From Chryseobacterium sp. Leaf405 (GTDB lineage Bacteria > Bacteroidota > Bacteroidia > Flavobacteriales > Weeksellaceae): DNA of 64,000 bases. The stretch spans positions 100,261 to 164,260 of the forward strand of contig NZ_LMQN01000018.1 in assembly GCF_001425355.1 (NCBI RefSeq). Reading direction: 5' to 3'. A model generated the notes under the pieces. It did not search any database, was not told the origin of the DNA, and saw only the letters and a program-made list of their open reading frames with translations. Shown here one piece after another: positions 34,201 to 42,285 of the stretch; within the stretch, counting starts at the first letter, position 1, and every line of letters begins with the position of its first letter. The translations under genes were made by a program, and so were the position numbers.

Positions 34201-35811
34201 TGGATTTCGTTTTTCAGGGAGATATTTGTATTTTTTTGTGTTATTAATTTCAGGAAGCAGTTCAAAATATCTGTAACCGTTCGTGAGCATAACGAGATCT
34301 AAGCTTTTCTTTGCTTTCTCTTCTTTTTTATCGAAATAAAACTGTGGTTTTTCAATTTTACCACGCAATTCAGAATCCATCAAAAGCCATGACACCAAAT
34401 GATTTTGCTTATCATCAGCATACGTCCAAAGTTTGTCATCAACCACACTCAAAGCCAGATTTGCAGGAATTGGCTTATCATTTTCGTCTATTGTTTCAAT
34501 TTTCACAACAACTTTTTCACGAGGCAGGTAGTTTTGTTTTGAGGGTTTTATTGTTACCTTCATCTGTCTGCTTTCATTCGCAAACACAATACGTTCCGCC
34601 AAAGGAATTTCATGATCAGAAACGGTAAATCTGCAAATTCCTACAGGCAAGTTTTTTTCAGAAAGTTCAACAAAATTGTTTCCTTTTTTAACTAAAACCT
34701 TTTGATTAACAGTATCTTTTTCTCTGAAACTTCCCTTTATAATTATTTCTTTTTCATCCGTTGAAATCAGTTTTAATTTTAACTGACCATTTTCTTTATT
34801 TATATTAAAAACAATTCCTTCATTTTTTGCTATCGGAAGCGGATAAACCTTTACAATATTTTCCGGTTTTATTATTCTTGCATAATAATTTTCATCTTTT
34901 TCAGGAGTAAAAGAAAAATTTCCCATTCCAAAATTGTACGCTGAAATTTCTACTATTTTTTTATCATTTTGGTTAAAAATCGCGATTGTAGCATCTACAG
35001 GTTTTTCAAATTCGTCTACCACTTTAAAAGCAACATTCTGTTCGATTCCATTGATGAAAGTTCCGCCTTCAGGCATAAATTTCACTTCCAGATTATTCAA
35101 AACAATCGGAATATTACGAGAAATAGATTCTGTAAAACCGTCAAAATTCACTTTAATATTCAACAAAGCATCAGAAGATTTCAATACCGCAGGAAATTTA
35201 AATTTCAGTTGATACTTGCCTTCTTTATCCGTTATTAATTTCCCTTCTGAAAACATTTCGCCATCGTGCATTACCGTATAAGAAGCCTCATAGAAAGGAA
35301 TCGGAAGATTGCTGAGACTTCTCATCGAAAAATCTGCCAGAACTTCGTCACCTGCGCCATATCCTTTTTTTGGAAAATCAAGCTTCATTAAAATTCTTGG
35401 AGAAACAATTTTCTGCAGAGTAATTTCTTTTTCAAAAGCATTTTTTCCTTCTTCATTCTGCATCCAATTTGTAAAAGCTCTGATCTTGTAAATCCCACCT
35501 TTCATTCCGTTTCCGAAATAATATGATCCTTCTGCGTGACCGTTTTTAATTTCATACTTTAACTTACTTACGACACTTCCGCTGGGATCTATCAATTCAA
35601 AATTGACGACTTTGCTTAATTCAGATGGAAGATTACTTTGCGCATTAATCACGTAAATTTTAAAATCCATCGTTTCGCCAGGCTTATAAAAAACATGGCT
35701 GGTCTGTACATACGTCTTCTCTTTCTGAAAATCAAGAATAGTATTTTGCGCTTTCAAGTATATACCCGAAAAAAATAACACTACCATATATATTGTAAAT
35801 TTAAAATTCAT
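31297..35811 (-). CDS. Alpha-2-macroglobulin-like protein with an inserted SusC-type TonB plug
   Basis: The ATG at 35811 (MNFKFTIYMVVLFFSGIYLKAQ) puts the signal peptide at the N terminus and avoids overlap with the upstream gene, giving 1504 residues; the frame opens earlier, at 35901. MG2-type beta-sandwich domains occupy the N-terminal part (YKPGETMDFKIYVINAQ). A carboxypeptidase-like regulatory repeat follows near 540-600, then a TonB plug at about 680-790 (EIQSNTLGYLLQGKVSGLEI, PLFVVDGIPVENFNI, LYGSQGANGVILITSSK). The A2M and thioester domains follow, with the thioester motif GCFEQ intact (Cys1047, Gln1050). A2M proteins trap proteases by a thioester reaction. A plug inside one is unexpected. 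It lies four bases after a SusC-like barrel gene. Confidence 0.9.
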   Translation of the reverse strand: MNFKFTIYMVVLFFSGIYLKAQNTILDFQKEKTYVQTSHVFYKPGETMDFKIYVINAQSNLPSELSKVVNFELIDPSGSVVSKLKYEIKNGHAEGSYYFGNGMKGGIYKIRAFTNWMQNEEGKNAFEKEITLQKIVSPRILMKLDFPKKGYGAGDEVLADFSMRSLSNLPIPFYEASYTVMHDGEMFSEGKLITDKEGKYQLKFKFPAVLKSSDALLNIKVNFDGFTESISRNIPIVLNNLEVKFMPEGGTFINGIEQNVAFKVVDEFEKPVDATIAIFNQNDKKIVEISAYNFGMGNFSFTPEKDENYYARIIKPENIVKVYPLPIAKNEGIVFNINKENGQLKLKLISTDEKEIIIKGSFREKDTVNQKVLVKKGNNFVELSEKNLPVGICRFTVSDHEIPLAERIVFANESRQMKVTIKPSKQNYLPREKVVVKIETIDENDKPIPANLALSVVDDKLWTYADDKQNHLVSWLLMDSELRGKIEKPQFYFDKKEEKAKKSLDLVMLTNGYRYFELLPEINNTKKYKYLPEKRNPIYGVVEDEHKNPVKAEVFLVEDGYNGTNKMVKQVTDENGLFYFSDLSNAKPYKIIAKSFKPRHKVNIRILAYKLNINPLTKSEISNINVEEIVKEAVEKQTEKKKELINKSSVRKSVDKISRQQNIGEVVITGALGIKKRSDALTSSSQIVRTEEIQSNTLGYLLQGKVSGLEISAVSNQPSGNIMIRGSRSMTNKKPLFVVDGIPVENFNINVNTNDLNSVTVLKDAAATALYGSQGANGVILITSSKYGNGSINFDITPKSYIAVKAIPHDSLVSYTGRREFSYPVYESTNTSYRFDYRENIYWNPVIETDKNGKATVEFYNSDANTTFRILTEGISANGLLGRDETTYAAQSLISIDAKIPQYVTRTDQMTIPVVVKNNSSETKTMKMDVMVPDHVKLIQSDSLITLKPLESGILLVKIQTDEVVSSNIQFTVRASDFRETMILPFNVDEKGFPHYYSIIGNTSENNKINIPGYINRSFFSSYYVFENSALSMFEDMERLKREPYGCFEQLSSTVYPNIFILDYLKTSGKLKADLEGTAVKNLKKGFEKMLNYKNKDGGFGYFNASESDVSISALALLEFTDLKKVIKIDEKLIQNLKMFILSKKNKNGIFDVRKSYEINAPFSEYSWSRNMYVLYALSKIGLKNELEDSYAVALNRAMATKDSYQLALMANTSSYLKKEGDYAKIINMLNLQFENKNIKPATTFTGSGRMSANAETLSLYLMALQKNSEDNQLKIAEVADELIGYNGYYGFGSTQATSLALEALSGFFSKNEKLYGVEKPIITANGAEISSTMSSGSAFKNGENEVLINYPNSKKGLPYKLEYQYYTLEPPKSSDIPLTMETKLKSQHSKVGETNRMMITIKNKVNGQLPMITAKIGIPAGLTLQNALLKDMIDKKQVSYFEIFDNYLVLYWEHLEANETKVINLDLKVEFAGEYTGKASNVYLYYTPESKFWNEGIKTKIEL

Positions 35812-35815
35812 ATCA

Positions 35816-38584
35816 TTAAAATTTAAATGAAACCATACATCCGAATGTTTTGAAAGACGGAAGATTAAAGAAATCAAGACCTTTTCCATTTTCCAGATCA
35901 TAGAAATTCTGGTTAGGATCTGTACCTTTAGCTGCCTGCCAAAGAAGAATATTATTTACATAAAAAGTAAGAACCAAAGAAGTTCTGGTTTGATTGACCG
36001 GAAGATTTGCCGACAAAGAAATAGTATTAATCCTCACGTAATCTGCCTTTTGAATATAATTTTCTGCAACGCCTAAATAACCATATCTCGTCCATTTATT
36101 CTGCAAAACACTCTGATTAGGATTGTAAAAATCTACAGGAATCTGATTGGTATTTCCGCTGGAATTTACACCTTCAAAAACAAAATTCTTACTATCTCTC
36201 TGATCGGCAGAAATTTGAGAACGACCATAATAATCCAAAGCCGCCTGCGTTCCGTTCCACAATTGTCCACCTTTTTTCCATTCCCAATTAATATCCAAAG
36301 TCAATCTTTTAAATGTAATATTATGATTGAATTTCATCACAAAGTCCGGTGTCGGGTCTGCAATAATCTTCATTCCGTCTCCCTTTTTCGGATACCCGAA
36401 TTCATCAATTATTAATTGTCCTTCATTATTTTTTTCAAAATAACTTCCCATTACCGCACCCAGAACCTGACCTTCTGATAATGTTTTGTAAATATCATTA
36501 AAACCTGAAATCGGCAGATTATTATACCCTTTTTCTACTCTGTCTACAATATCTCTATAGTTGAAAAATGAAATTTTATTCTCAAATCTCAAATTTTGAT
36601 TCACAGGAATTCGATATGAAAAATTAAATTCATATCCGCTGTAGGTATGATCTGCAAGATTTTTCAGCCTTAGTTGATTATTTTCATAGATTGGAAATAT
36701 ATCGTTGAAAATTTTCTTTTTAAAATATTCACCTTCGAGAGTGATTCTGTATCCCAAATCCCACTTAAAACCCGTCTTTAATTCTTTAATATTGATATTG
36801 GAAAGGTTTTTAAAAGTTTCAGCTTCCATGACCGGAAAATATTGATAAGAGGTTTGTGCATTGAGCAAAGTCGTAGCATAAGAAGCGTATGATCGGGTAA
36901 TTTCAGGTTCTGAACTTAGCTCTGTATAAGCGCCCAATATTTTGAAATTGTGCTGCCTGCTCCAATTAAAAATATCTTCAAAAATGATGTACGCATTAGC
37001 TTTTGGAAGCCAATATTGATTTTTAAGTGATGTATTCGAAATATAAAATGAATTGGCAACGTCCGCCCCAATTTTCAAATCATTTTTGTTAATTTCAAGA
37101 TTATAGTTAAAATAATAATCCTGAGAAGTTCTTTGATATGTATTCCTACGATTCGTCAGACTATTGAAAACATCAGATTTTCTGTCATTTATAATAAAAT
37201 TAAGGTTCACAGTACTTCTGAAATCATAATTTCCGAATGAATAATTTCCCGAAATTATAGAATTATAAATAGAATTATTCTTAGTTCTTTCGTTCTGCAG
37301 TCCATTTGAAAATCCGTACGTTGAAGGTTTGTAATAATCAAAATTCCAAAAATAATCGTCTTCGTAAGACTGACTGATATTTAATTTAAAATCACCAAAA
37401 TTTTTAGCAGCATCAAAACTAAACTGTCTGCGAAAATTCAGTTGATGATACTTATTCTCCTGATCATAAAGAAACGAAGGATTGTCAGCAAAACGGCTGT
37501 AACTTCTCTGTGAACCGTTTGACAATTGCGAACCCTGTGAATTTGAAAAAGAAACCGGTGTCAACAAAGAATTTTGATAAACTCTATTAAACAGCCCTAT
37601 TCTATTGGAATTTGTCGCTTTATTTTCTTCATAATTATAAGCAAGATTTACACTATATCCTTTAAAAGATTTACTAAATCTCGCTTTGAAAAAATTATTA
37701 ATGTTAAACTGATCTTCAAAATACATCTGATCTTTTTGCTGACCTAAATCCAACGAAAAACGGAAAATTTCCTGATAATCTTCTTTAACAATGGCATTTA
37801 TTTTCAGTTGATTATTATAGCTAACTGTAGTTTTAAATAAGTCATTACGATATGCTTTCGCCGGAGAAATCCCGTTAGAAATAGTAACCAATCTCCCGTT
37901 TTGATCATAGTCATACGGAAGATTATCGAATCCTAATGTAGAAATATTCGGCCCGAAACTGAACATTTCATCTGTTTCGGGACTTTTCCAAACCAAAGAA
38001 CCATTTTCCGATCTTCCCTGAACGTATTTATTCTGTGTTTTCGGGATAGCATTGCGTTGTTTTATATCAAAAGACGTCGTAAAAATACCATTGAAGTTCA
38101 GATTTCGCCGATTAATTTGTTTGATTCTATAAACTGTATCATTTTTCTGTCTGATATTTTTTACTTTATCAAAATACTTGGCAGATTTTTTATCAAGACC
38201 AATTTTAGAATTTTCTATGCTGTATACATCGGTATCTTTTTTAGAAATCAAACTGTCGTAAGATTTGCTGTAAATATTTTTAACATAATGTTGCGGCACC
38301 TGACTTTGCAGAATATCTTTAAGCTCTCTCAGGTTATAATTCCGAACGACTTCCTTATTTTTACCATTATTCCAAACTAATGTATCAAAGTCTTTTGCCG
38401 CAATAATGGCAAAACCTTTTTCATCCGTTAACTCGTATATACCACTGTTTTTATTAAAAATCTTTAAAAAATTCTTTGGTTTATTTTTAGCATCTAAAAA
38501 TCTTCCCGAATAGTACAGTTGAGAATTTTGAGAAAAAAAACAGTTAATCGAAAACAACGGAAGCAGTAAATAAATTTTCTTCAT
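35816..38584 (-). CDS. SusC-like outer-membrane beta-barrel lacking a recognisable plug
   Basis: 922 residues with a signal peptide (MKKIYLLLPLFSINCFFSQ). A carboxypeptidase-regulatory-like domain is at about 20-95. After a linker the sequence goes straight into barrel strands with SusC features (FSFGPNISTLGFDNLPYD, YRIPVNQNLRFENKI, NNILLWQAAKGTDPNQNFYD) and ends in phenylalanine (VSFKF), as outer-membrane barrels do. No plug motif (VDGxP, YGxxGANGVIxIxTK) is seen in it. The neighbour at 31297 has exactly that motif, so the plug may be supplied in trans. The function is inferred only. Confidence 0.85.
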   Translation of the reverse strand: MKKIYLLLPLFSINCFFSQNSQLYYSGRFLDAKNKPKNFLKIFNKNSGIYELTDEKGFAIIAAKDFDTLVWNNGKNKEVVRNYNLRELKDILQSQVPQHYVKNIYSKSYDSLISKKDTDVYSIENSKIGLDKKSAKYFDKVKNIRQKNDTVYRIKQINRRNLNFNGIFTTSFDIKQRNAIPKTQNKYVQGRSENGSLVWKSPETDEMFSFGPNISTLGFDNLPYDYDQNGRLVTISNGISPAKAYRNDLFKTTVSYNNQLKINAIVKEDYQEIFRFSLDLGQQKDQMYFEDQFNINNFFKARFSKSFKGYSVNLAYNYEENKATNSNRIGLFNRVYQNSLLTPVSFSNSQGSQLSNGSQRSYSRFADNPSFLYDQENKYHQLNFRRQFSFDAAKNFGDFKLNISQSYEDDYFWNFDYYKPSTYGFSNGLQNERTKNNSIYNSIISGNYSFGNYDFRSTVNLNFIINDRKSDVFNSLTNRRNTYQRTSQDYYFNYNLEINKNDLKIGADVANSFYISNTSLKNQYWLPKANAYIIFEDIFNWSRQHNFKILGAYTELSSEPEITRSYASYATTLLNAQTSYQYFPVMEAETFKNLSNINIKELKTGFKWDLGYRITLEGEYFKKKIFNDIFPIYENNQLRLKNLADHTYSGYEFNFSYRIPVNQNLRFENKISFFNYRDIVDRVEKGYNNLPISGFNDIYKTLSEGQVLGAVMGSYFEKNNEGQLIIDEFGYPKKGDGMKIIADPTPDFVMKFNHNITFKRLTLDINWEWKKGGQLWNGTQAALDYYGRSQISADQRDSKNFVFEGVNSSGNTNQIPVDFYNPNQSVLQNKWTRYGYLGVAENYIQKADYVRINTISLSANLPVNQTRTSLVLTFYVNNILLWQAAKGTDPNQNFYDLENGKGLDFFNLPSFKTFGCMVSFKF

Positions 38585-38686
38585 ATCATAATGTGATTAA
38601 AAATGAAACGTAAAAATAACCTTCTGAAGAAATTATTTTCTCAGATTTTATTTTTTGGATGGATGTTGATTTTAAATATTCAGGGA

Positions 38687-39781
38687 TTATTTTTTAGCTG
38701 ACTGTTCTTTAAAAATTTTCATCAACTTTCGTCTTTCTTTTCTGGAAATATCTTTTGTTTCAACGACGACCGCTCCGTTTGTGGCTTTAACTCCGAAAAG
38801 ACTAGTTGCCTGTTTCCCTTTAAAAACTTTGATTGATTCTACTCTTTTGGGATCAATTTTTGAAAAATTTTCTCCATCAGAAACTTCTCCGTTGATGATG
38901 AACAAAGGACCTGAACTTCCTTTCAGTGTTCCCTGGCAACTGATCGAAATATCTACTTTACCTGAACCCGGTGTACCGGAAATTGAATTAATATTAACGC
39001 CTGCTGCATATCCGTTTAATGAATTCAGATCAACTTTATTTCCCACTTTTTCTGCAAAAACGGAATTCATTGCAACAGGTTTATTATTTTTAATGTTGGT
39101 TCTATTATACATCAAAATTTGAGGTTCATCTGTATTTTTTGCCAGTGTGTTCATTGTATTGGGATACGTTACTTCGGCAGTATCCGTAACCATATTCATA
39201 TTAGACACCAATTTTTTATCTGAAGAATTCCATTCTACTGAACTGATCGAAGATGTTTTTTCTTTCTTAATTCCTTTCGCAACGACCTCTTCGAAATTTT
39301 TTTGCTTTAAAGTGTCCATCATCTTATTTTCAAATACCGCTGGCTGTGGAATTTCATGAGAATATTGCGGATCGTTAATTACATGATCAGGTATAGAGAT
39401 AGATGGATATTTGTAAGCAATTTTCGGCGGAGGCGATGGTAAAATTTCACTTTGAATATTCGCTTTTACCGTACTGTCAATTGTCTGAATATGTTCCGAA
39501 ATAGAAGGCACTTTATCAGAAACTACATTTTCAGCAAGAATTGGTTGTACAATTTCAGCATTATCTTTTTTAGTTGTAAAGTAGAAAATACCTGAACCGA
39601 TCAATAAACTTGCGGCAATTCCGTAAGGAATCCACATCGGAATATTTTTTTTCTTTTCCTGTTTTTTATCTAATTTTTCCTCAACTTTTGCCCAAACTTT
39701 ATCAAAACCCGGAAAAGTCGCAGGTTCTTCTACAGTTTTAGAAGCCTCGTTGAAAGTTTTATCTATATTATTATTTTCCAT
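38687..39781 (-). CDS. Membrane anti-sigma-like protein with a plug-like C-terminal segment
   Basis: 364 residues. The cytoplasmic N-terminal part (about 1-46) holds FDKVWAKVEEKLDKK, resembling anti-sigma tails. One membrane span is at about 48-67 (WIPYGIAASLLIGSGIFYF), then a long low-complexity periplasmic linker. The C-terminal region (about 262-350) reads like a degenerate SusC plug: SGPLFIINGEVSD, IDPKRVESIKVFKGKQATSLFG, KATNGAVVVETK. It follows the sigma gene by 12 bases, the usual place for an anti-sigma factor. The plug-like end suggests a direct interaction with the outer-membrane components encoded downstream. It is not a FecR protein. Confidence 0.78.
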   Translation of the reverse strand: MENNNIDKTFNEASKTVEEPATFPGFDKVWAKVEEKLDKKQEKKKNIPMWIPYGIAASLLIGSGIFYFTTKKDNAEIVQPILAENVVSDKVPSISEHIQTIDSTVKANIQSEILPSPPPKIAYKYPSISIPDHVINDPQYSHEIPQPAVFENKMMDTLKQKNFEEVVAKGIKKEKTSSISSVEWNSSDKKLVSNMNMVTDTAEVTYPNTMNTLAKNTDEPQILMYNRTNIKNNKPVAMNSVFAEKVGNKVDLNSLNGYAAGVNINSISGTPGSGKVDISISCQGTLKGSSGPLFIINGEVSDGENFSKIDPKRVESIKVFKGKQATSLFGVKATNGAVVVETKDISRKERRKLMKIFKEQSAKK

Positions 39782-39793
39782 TGTTGTACAAGT

Positions 39794-40312
39794 TTAAATA
39801 TTTTGATTAATCAAAAGTTCCTGAAGTTTTTTTCTGGCAAAATTGAGCTGAGATTTTGAGGTTCCTTCGCTGATGGAAAGCATGGTGGCAATTTCTTTAT
39901 GTGGATAACCTTCGATGGCAAAAAGATTAAAAATTGCCCTGCAGCCTTCCGGAAGAAAGTTTAAAAGACTTAAAATATCTCTTTCAAACGAAATATTTTC
40001 CAATGAAGAATCAGAAGAAATCATGTGATTTTCTTCTAAAGAAATATACAGTGCTTTATTGCTTCTCAGTTTCTGCAAGCATTCGTTCACTGTAATTTTC
40101 TTTGCCCATGCATCAAAAATATCAGGGTTCTGAAGCTGATTAATTTTAGTAAAAATCTTATAAAAAGTATCTGCTAAAACTTCTTCAATATCTTCGTCAC
40201 TCTTCAAATAACGTTTGCAAACCGTGTATAGCTTGCCCGCCATCTTTTCGTAGACTTGCCGCTGCGCATTGCGATCGTTCCGTTGACATTCTATGAGTAG
40301 CTCTCGTTCCAT
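39794..40312 (-). CDS. ECF-type RNA polymerase sigma factor
   Basis: 172 residues. Region 2 is at about 10-75 (DIEEVLADTFYKIFTKI) and region 4 at about 115-165 (LPEGCRAIFNLFAIEGYPHKEIATMLSISEGTSKSQL), with a helix-turn-helix. It is the first gene of a minus-strand operon with the anti-sigma-like, barrel and macroglobulin-like genes, so it probably controls that operon. A 21-bp tandem array lies about 170 bp upstream. No -33/-7 box of standard form is clear before it; it may be controlled by itself. Confidence 0.93.
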   Translation of the reverse strand: MERELLIECQRNDRNAQRQVYEKMAGKLYTVCKRYLKSDEDIEEVLADTFYKIFTKINQLQNPDIFDAWAKKITVNECLQKLRSNKALYISLEENHMISSDSSLENISFERDILSLLNFLPEGCRAIFNLFAIEGYPHKEIATMLSISEGTSKSQLNFARKKLQELLINQNI

Positions 40313-40736
40313 AATCTGGATTTATAATAGTATAGATGCACAAAAATTAAAAAAGGTTGGAAAGGTGGTAAACTTTTTTTCAAAATAATATAAATTAATA
40401 AGGAAAGCAAATCTAAAATAAGATATGCGGAAGCTTTAAAAGTAAGAAAATCAAGCGATTTAATAATGATGTTACTAAAAAGAAATATTACATCGTCATA
40501 ATGTATAGTCACAATGCTAAAATGTAAAATCACATCACTAGAATATAAAGTTTCATCATTAAAATATAAAATAACATCGTTATAATGTAATTACAAACCT
40601 CTCGATACGATTTTTTTTCAAAAACCTACTCGAAGGGACGAAAGTACATCAAAATACACAACGGATATTTAACTTTTTGTTTTGTAACGAATCTGTACTA
40701 TGAACGACTATTCATATAAATAATCTTTTTACAGTA
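40313..40736. other. 424-bp divergent intergenic region
   Basis: It holds the 21-bp repeat array at 40485-40590 and, beyond it, CCTCTCGATACGA...CTACTCGAAGGGACG at 40599-40640, which may be a fragment of a dispersed element. It must also contain promoters for the sigma gene (minus) and the peptidase gene (plus), but no clear match to either -33/-7 pattern was found. Confidence 0.4.
40485..40590 (-). repeat. 21-bp tandem repeat array
   Basis: Five units at 40485, 40506, 40528, 40549 and 40570, of 21 bp except one of 22. On the plus strand the core is ACATC-N4-AATRTAA; on the minus strand GATG-N5-TTATATTTTA. Weak further units seem to continue below 40485. A related array of opposite orientation is at 63261-63430. 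Confidence 0.75.
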
Positions 40737-41939
40737 ATGAAAAATATCAAAATTACGTCATTACTTTTTGTTTTGTCTGCAGGAAGTATGATGTTTGCAC
40801 AGGATGACTTAATCAACAAGTTAAAAAGCAATCAGTCTCAAAATGCTAATTTTCAGTTCACAACGTTGAAAGACGTGGGTGCAACTTCGGTGAAAAATCA
40901 AGGTTCTTCGGGAACCTGCTGGAGTTATTCGGGGAACTCTTTCCTTGAATCTGAAATGCAGAGAATGGGTAAAAAGCCTGTTGATCTGGCTGAAATCTTT
41001 ACGGCAAGAAATTCTTACCATGATAAAGCAAAATTATATGTTTTAAACAGTGGAGCCATCAGTTGGGGAGACGGAGGAGAATTGCATGATGTGGTGAATA
41101 TGTACAAAAAATACGGAGCAGTTCCTCAGGATGTTTACACAGGACTAAAATCCGGACAAACATTGAATAATTTCTCTGAAATGCAGGGAAAACTGAAGCC
41201 TGTTTTGGACAGTCTCGTAGCTGCTGCTTCGAAAGGAAAATTATCTGATAACTGGATGTCTTCCGTGGATGCTATTTTAGATGAATATTTAGGAAAAGTT
41301 CCTACTAACTTTACCTATCAAGGGAAATCTTACACGCCGCAAACATTTGCAAAGGAAGTTGTTGGTATTAATGCTGATGATTATGTAGAACTTTCTTCTT
41401 ATAAAGATTATCCGTATTACCAGAAATTCGTAGTTCCGATTCCTGATAACTGGAGCCATGATTCTGATTGGAATGTACCGATGAAAGACTTAACGGCAAT
41501 TATCGATAACGCCGTAAACAAAGGATATTCTGTAGGTTGGGCAACGGATGTTTCTGAGCCGTATTTCTCTTATAAAAATGGAGTTGCGTATGTTCCTGAT
41601 GTTGATTTAGATCAAATTACAAAAGATAACAAAGGAACGTTATTCACTGAACCTAAAAAAGATAAAACTATCACAGAAGATATGCGCCAGAAAGCACTGA
41701 ACAATCTTTCTACAACCGATGATCACGGGATGCACATCGTAGGATTGGCAAAAGACCAGTCTGGAAAAGAATATTATATGGTGAAAAATTCTTGGGGTGT
41801 AACGAATGATTTTGAAGGATATATTTATGTAACAAGACCGTATGTTGAGTATAAATCAACTGCGATTTTGGTTCACAAAGATGCACTTCCGAAGAGCATT
41901 AAAAAACAGTTGAAACCAACAAAAAGTATTGGATTGTAA
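40737..41939 (+). CDS. C1 family cysteine peptidase (bleomycin hydrolase/PepC-like)
   Basis: 400 residues with a signal peptide (SLLFVLSAGSMMFAQ). The oxyanion glutamine and the nucleophile are in NQGSSGTCWSYSG, the histidine in DDHGMHIVGLA and the asparagine in YYMVKNSWGV, so the papain-type triad is complete. Members are aminopeptidases or endopeptidases; the signal peptide places this one in the periplasm. It is divergent from the sigma/macroglobulin-like operon across 424 bp. A link between this peptidase and the macroglobulin-like protein is possible but only an inference from position. Confidence 0.92.
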   Translation: MKNIKITSLLFVLSAGSMMFAQDDLINKLKSNQSQNANFQFTTLKDVGATSVKNQGSSGTCWSYSGNSFLESEMQRMGKKPVDLAEIFTARNSYHDKAKLYVLNSGAISWGDGGELHDVVNMYKKYGAVPQDVYTGLKSGQTLNNFSEMQGKLKPVLDSLVAAASKGKLSDNWMSSVDAILDEYLGKVPTNFTYQGKSYTPQTFAKEVVGINADDYVELSSYKDYPYYQKFVVPIPDNWSHDSDWNVPMKDLTAIIDNAVNKGYSVGWATDVSEPYFSYKNGVAYVPDVDLDQITKDNKGTLFTEPKKDKTITEDMRQKALNNLSTTDDHGMHIVGLAKDQSGKEYYMVKNSWGVTNDFEGYIYVTRPYVEYKSTAILVHKDALPKSIKKQLKPTKSIGL

Positions 41940-41991
41940 GAATTACTTTTTGCCTTTCAAAAAAGGCATTTAGATATTTAATCTGTTAAAC

Positions 41992-42026
41992 AACCGTTCT
42001 CAATTTTTTGGGAGCGGTTTTTGTTT
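41992..42026 (+). terminator. Terminator of the C1 peptidase gene
   Basis: AACCGTTCTCAA pairs with TTGGGAGCGGTT (two G-T pairs) and is followed by TTTGTTTTT. A smaller hairpin, TGCCTTT/AAAGGCA, lies just before it at about 41951. Confidence 0.8.
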
Positions 42027-42098
42027 TTCTTAATTTAAACTATTAAGATTTGTATTAATGGTTTAAATTCAATAAAAATTAATTTAGTTTAAAAGCTA

Positions 42099-42133
42099 AA
42101 AAACCGCTTCAAGATTACTCCTGAAGCGGTTTC
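42099..42133 (-). terminator. Terminator, mainly minus strand
   Basis: AAACCGCTTCA / TGAAGCGGTTT stem with a ten-base loop; the T-run is on the minus strand. It serves the old-yellow-enzyme gene, about 150 bases downstream of its stop. The stretch between this and 42286 holds nothing recognised. Confidence 0.7.
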
Positions 42134-42285
42134 GTAAAATAATTGATAGGTAAAAATTTAAATATAAATAATGTGAACCGTGAATGGGTTATTCTGTCTT
42201 GCAAGTGAATAGTGAGTCGTCAATTAGAAAAGTCGTAAAATAAAACTGACTGCAAAACAAACTCGCCATTTACAATTCACAATGT

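Noticed and set aside
40291..40533. 80-codon minus-strand frame over the 21-bp array
   Set aside because: It translates the repeat array and overlaps the sigma gene start; not protein-like.
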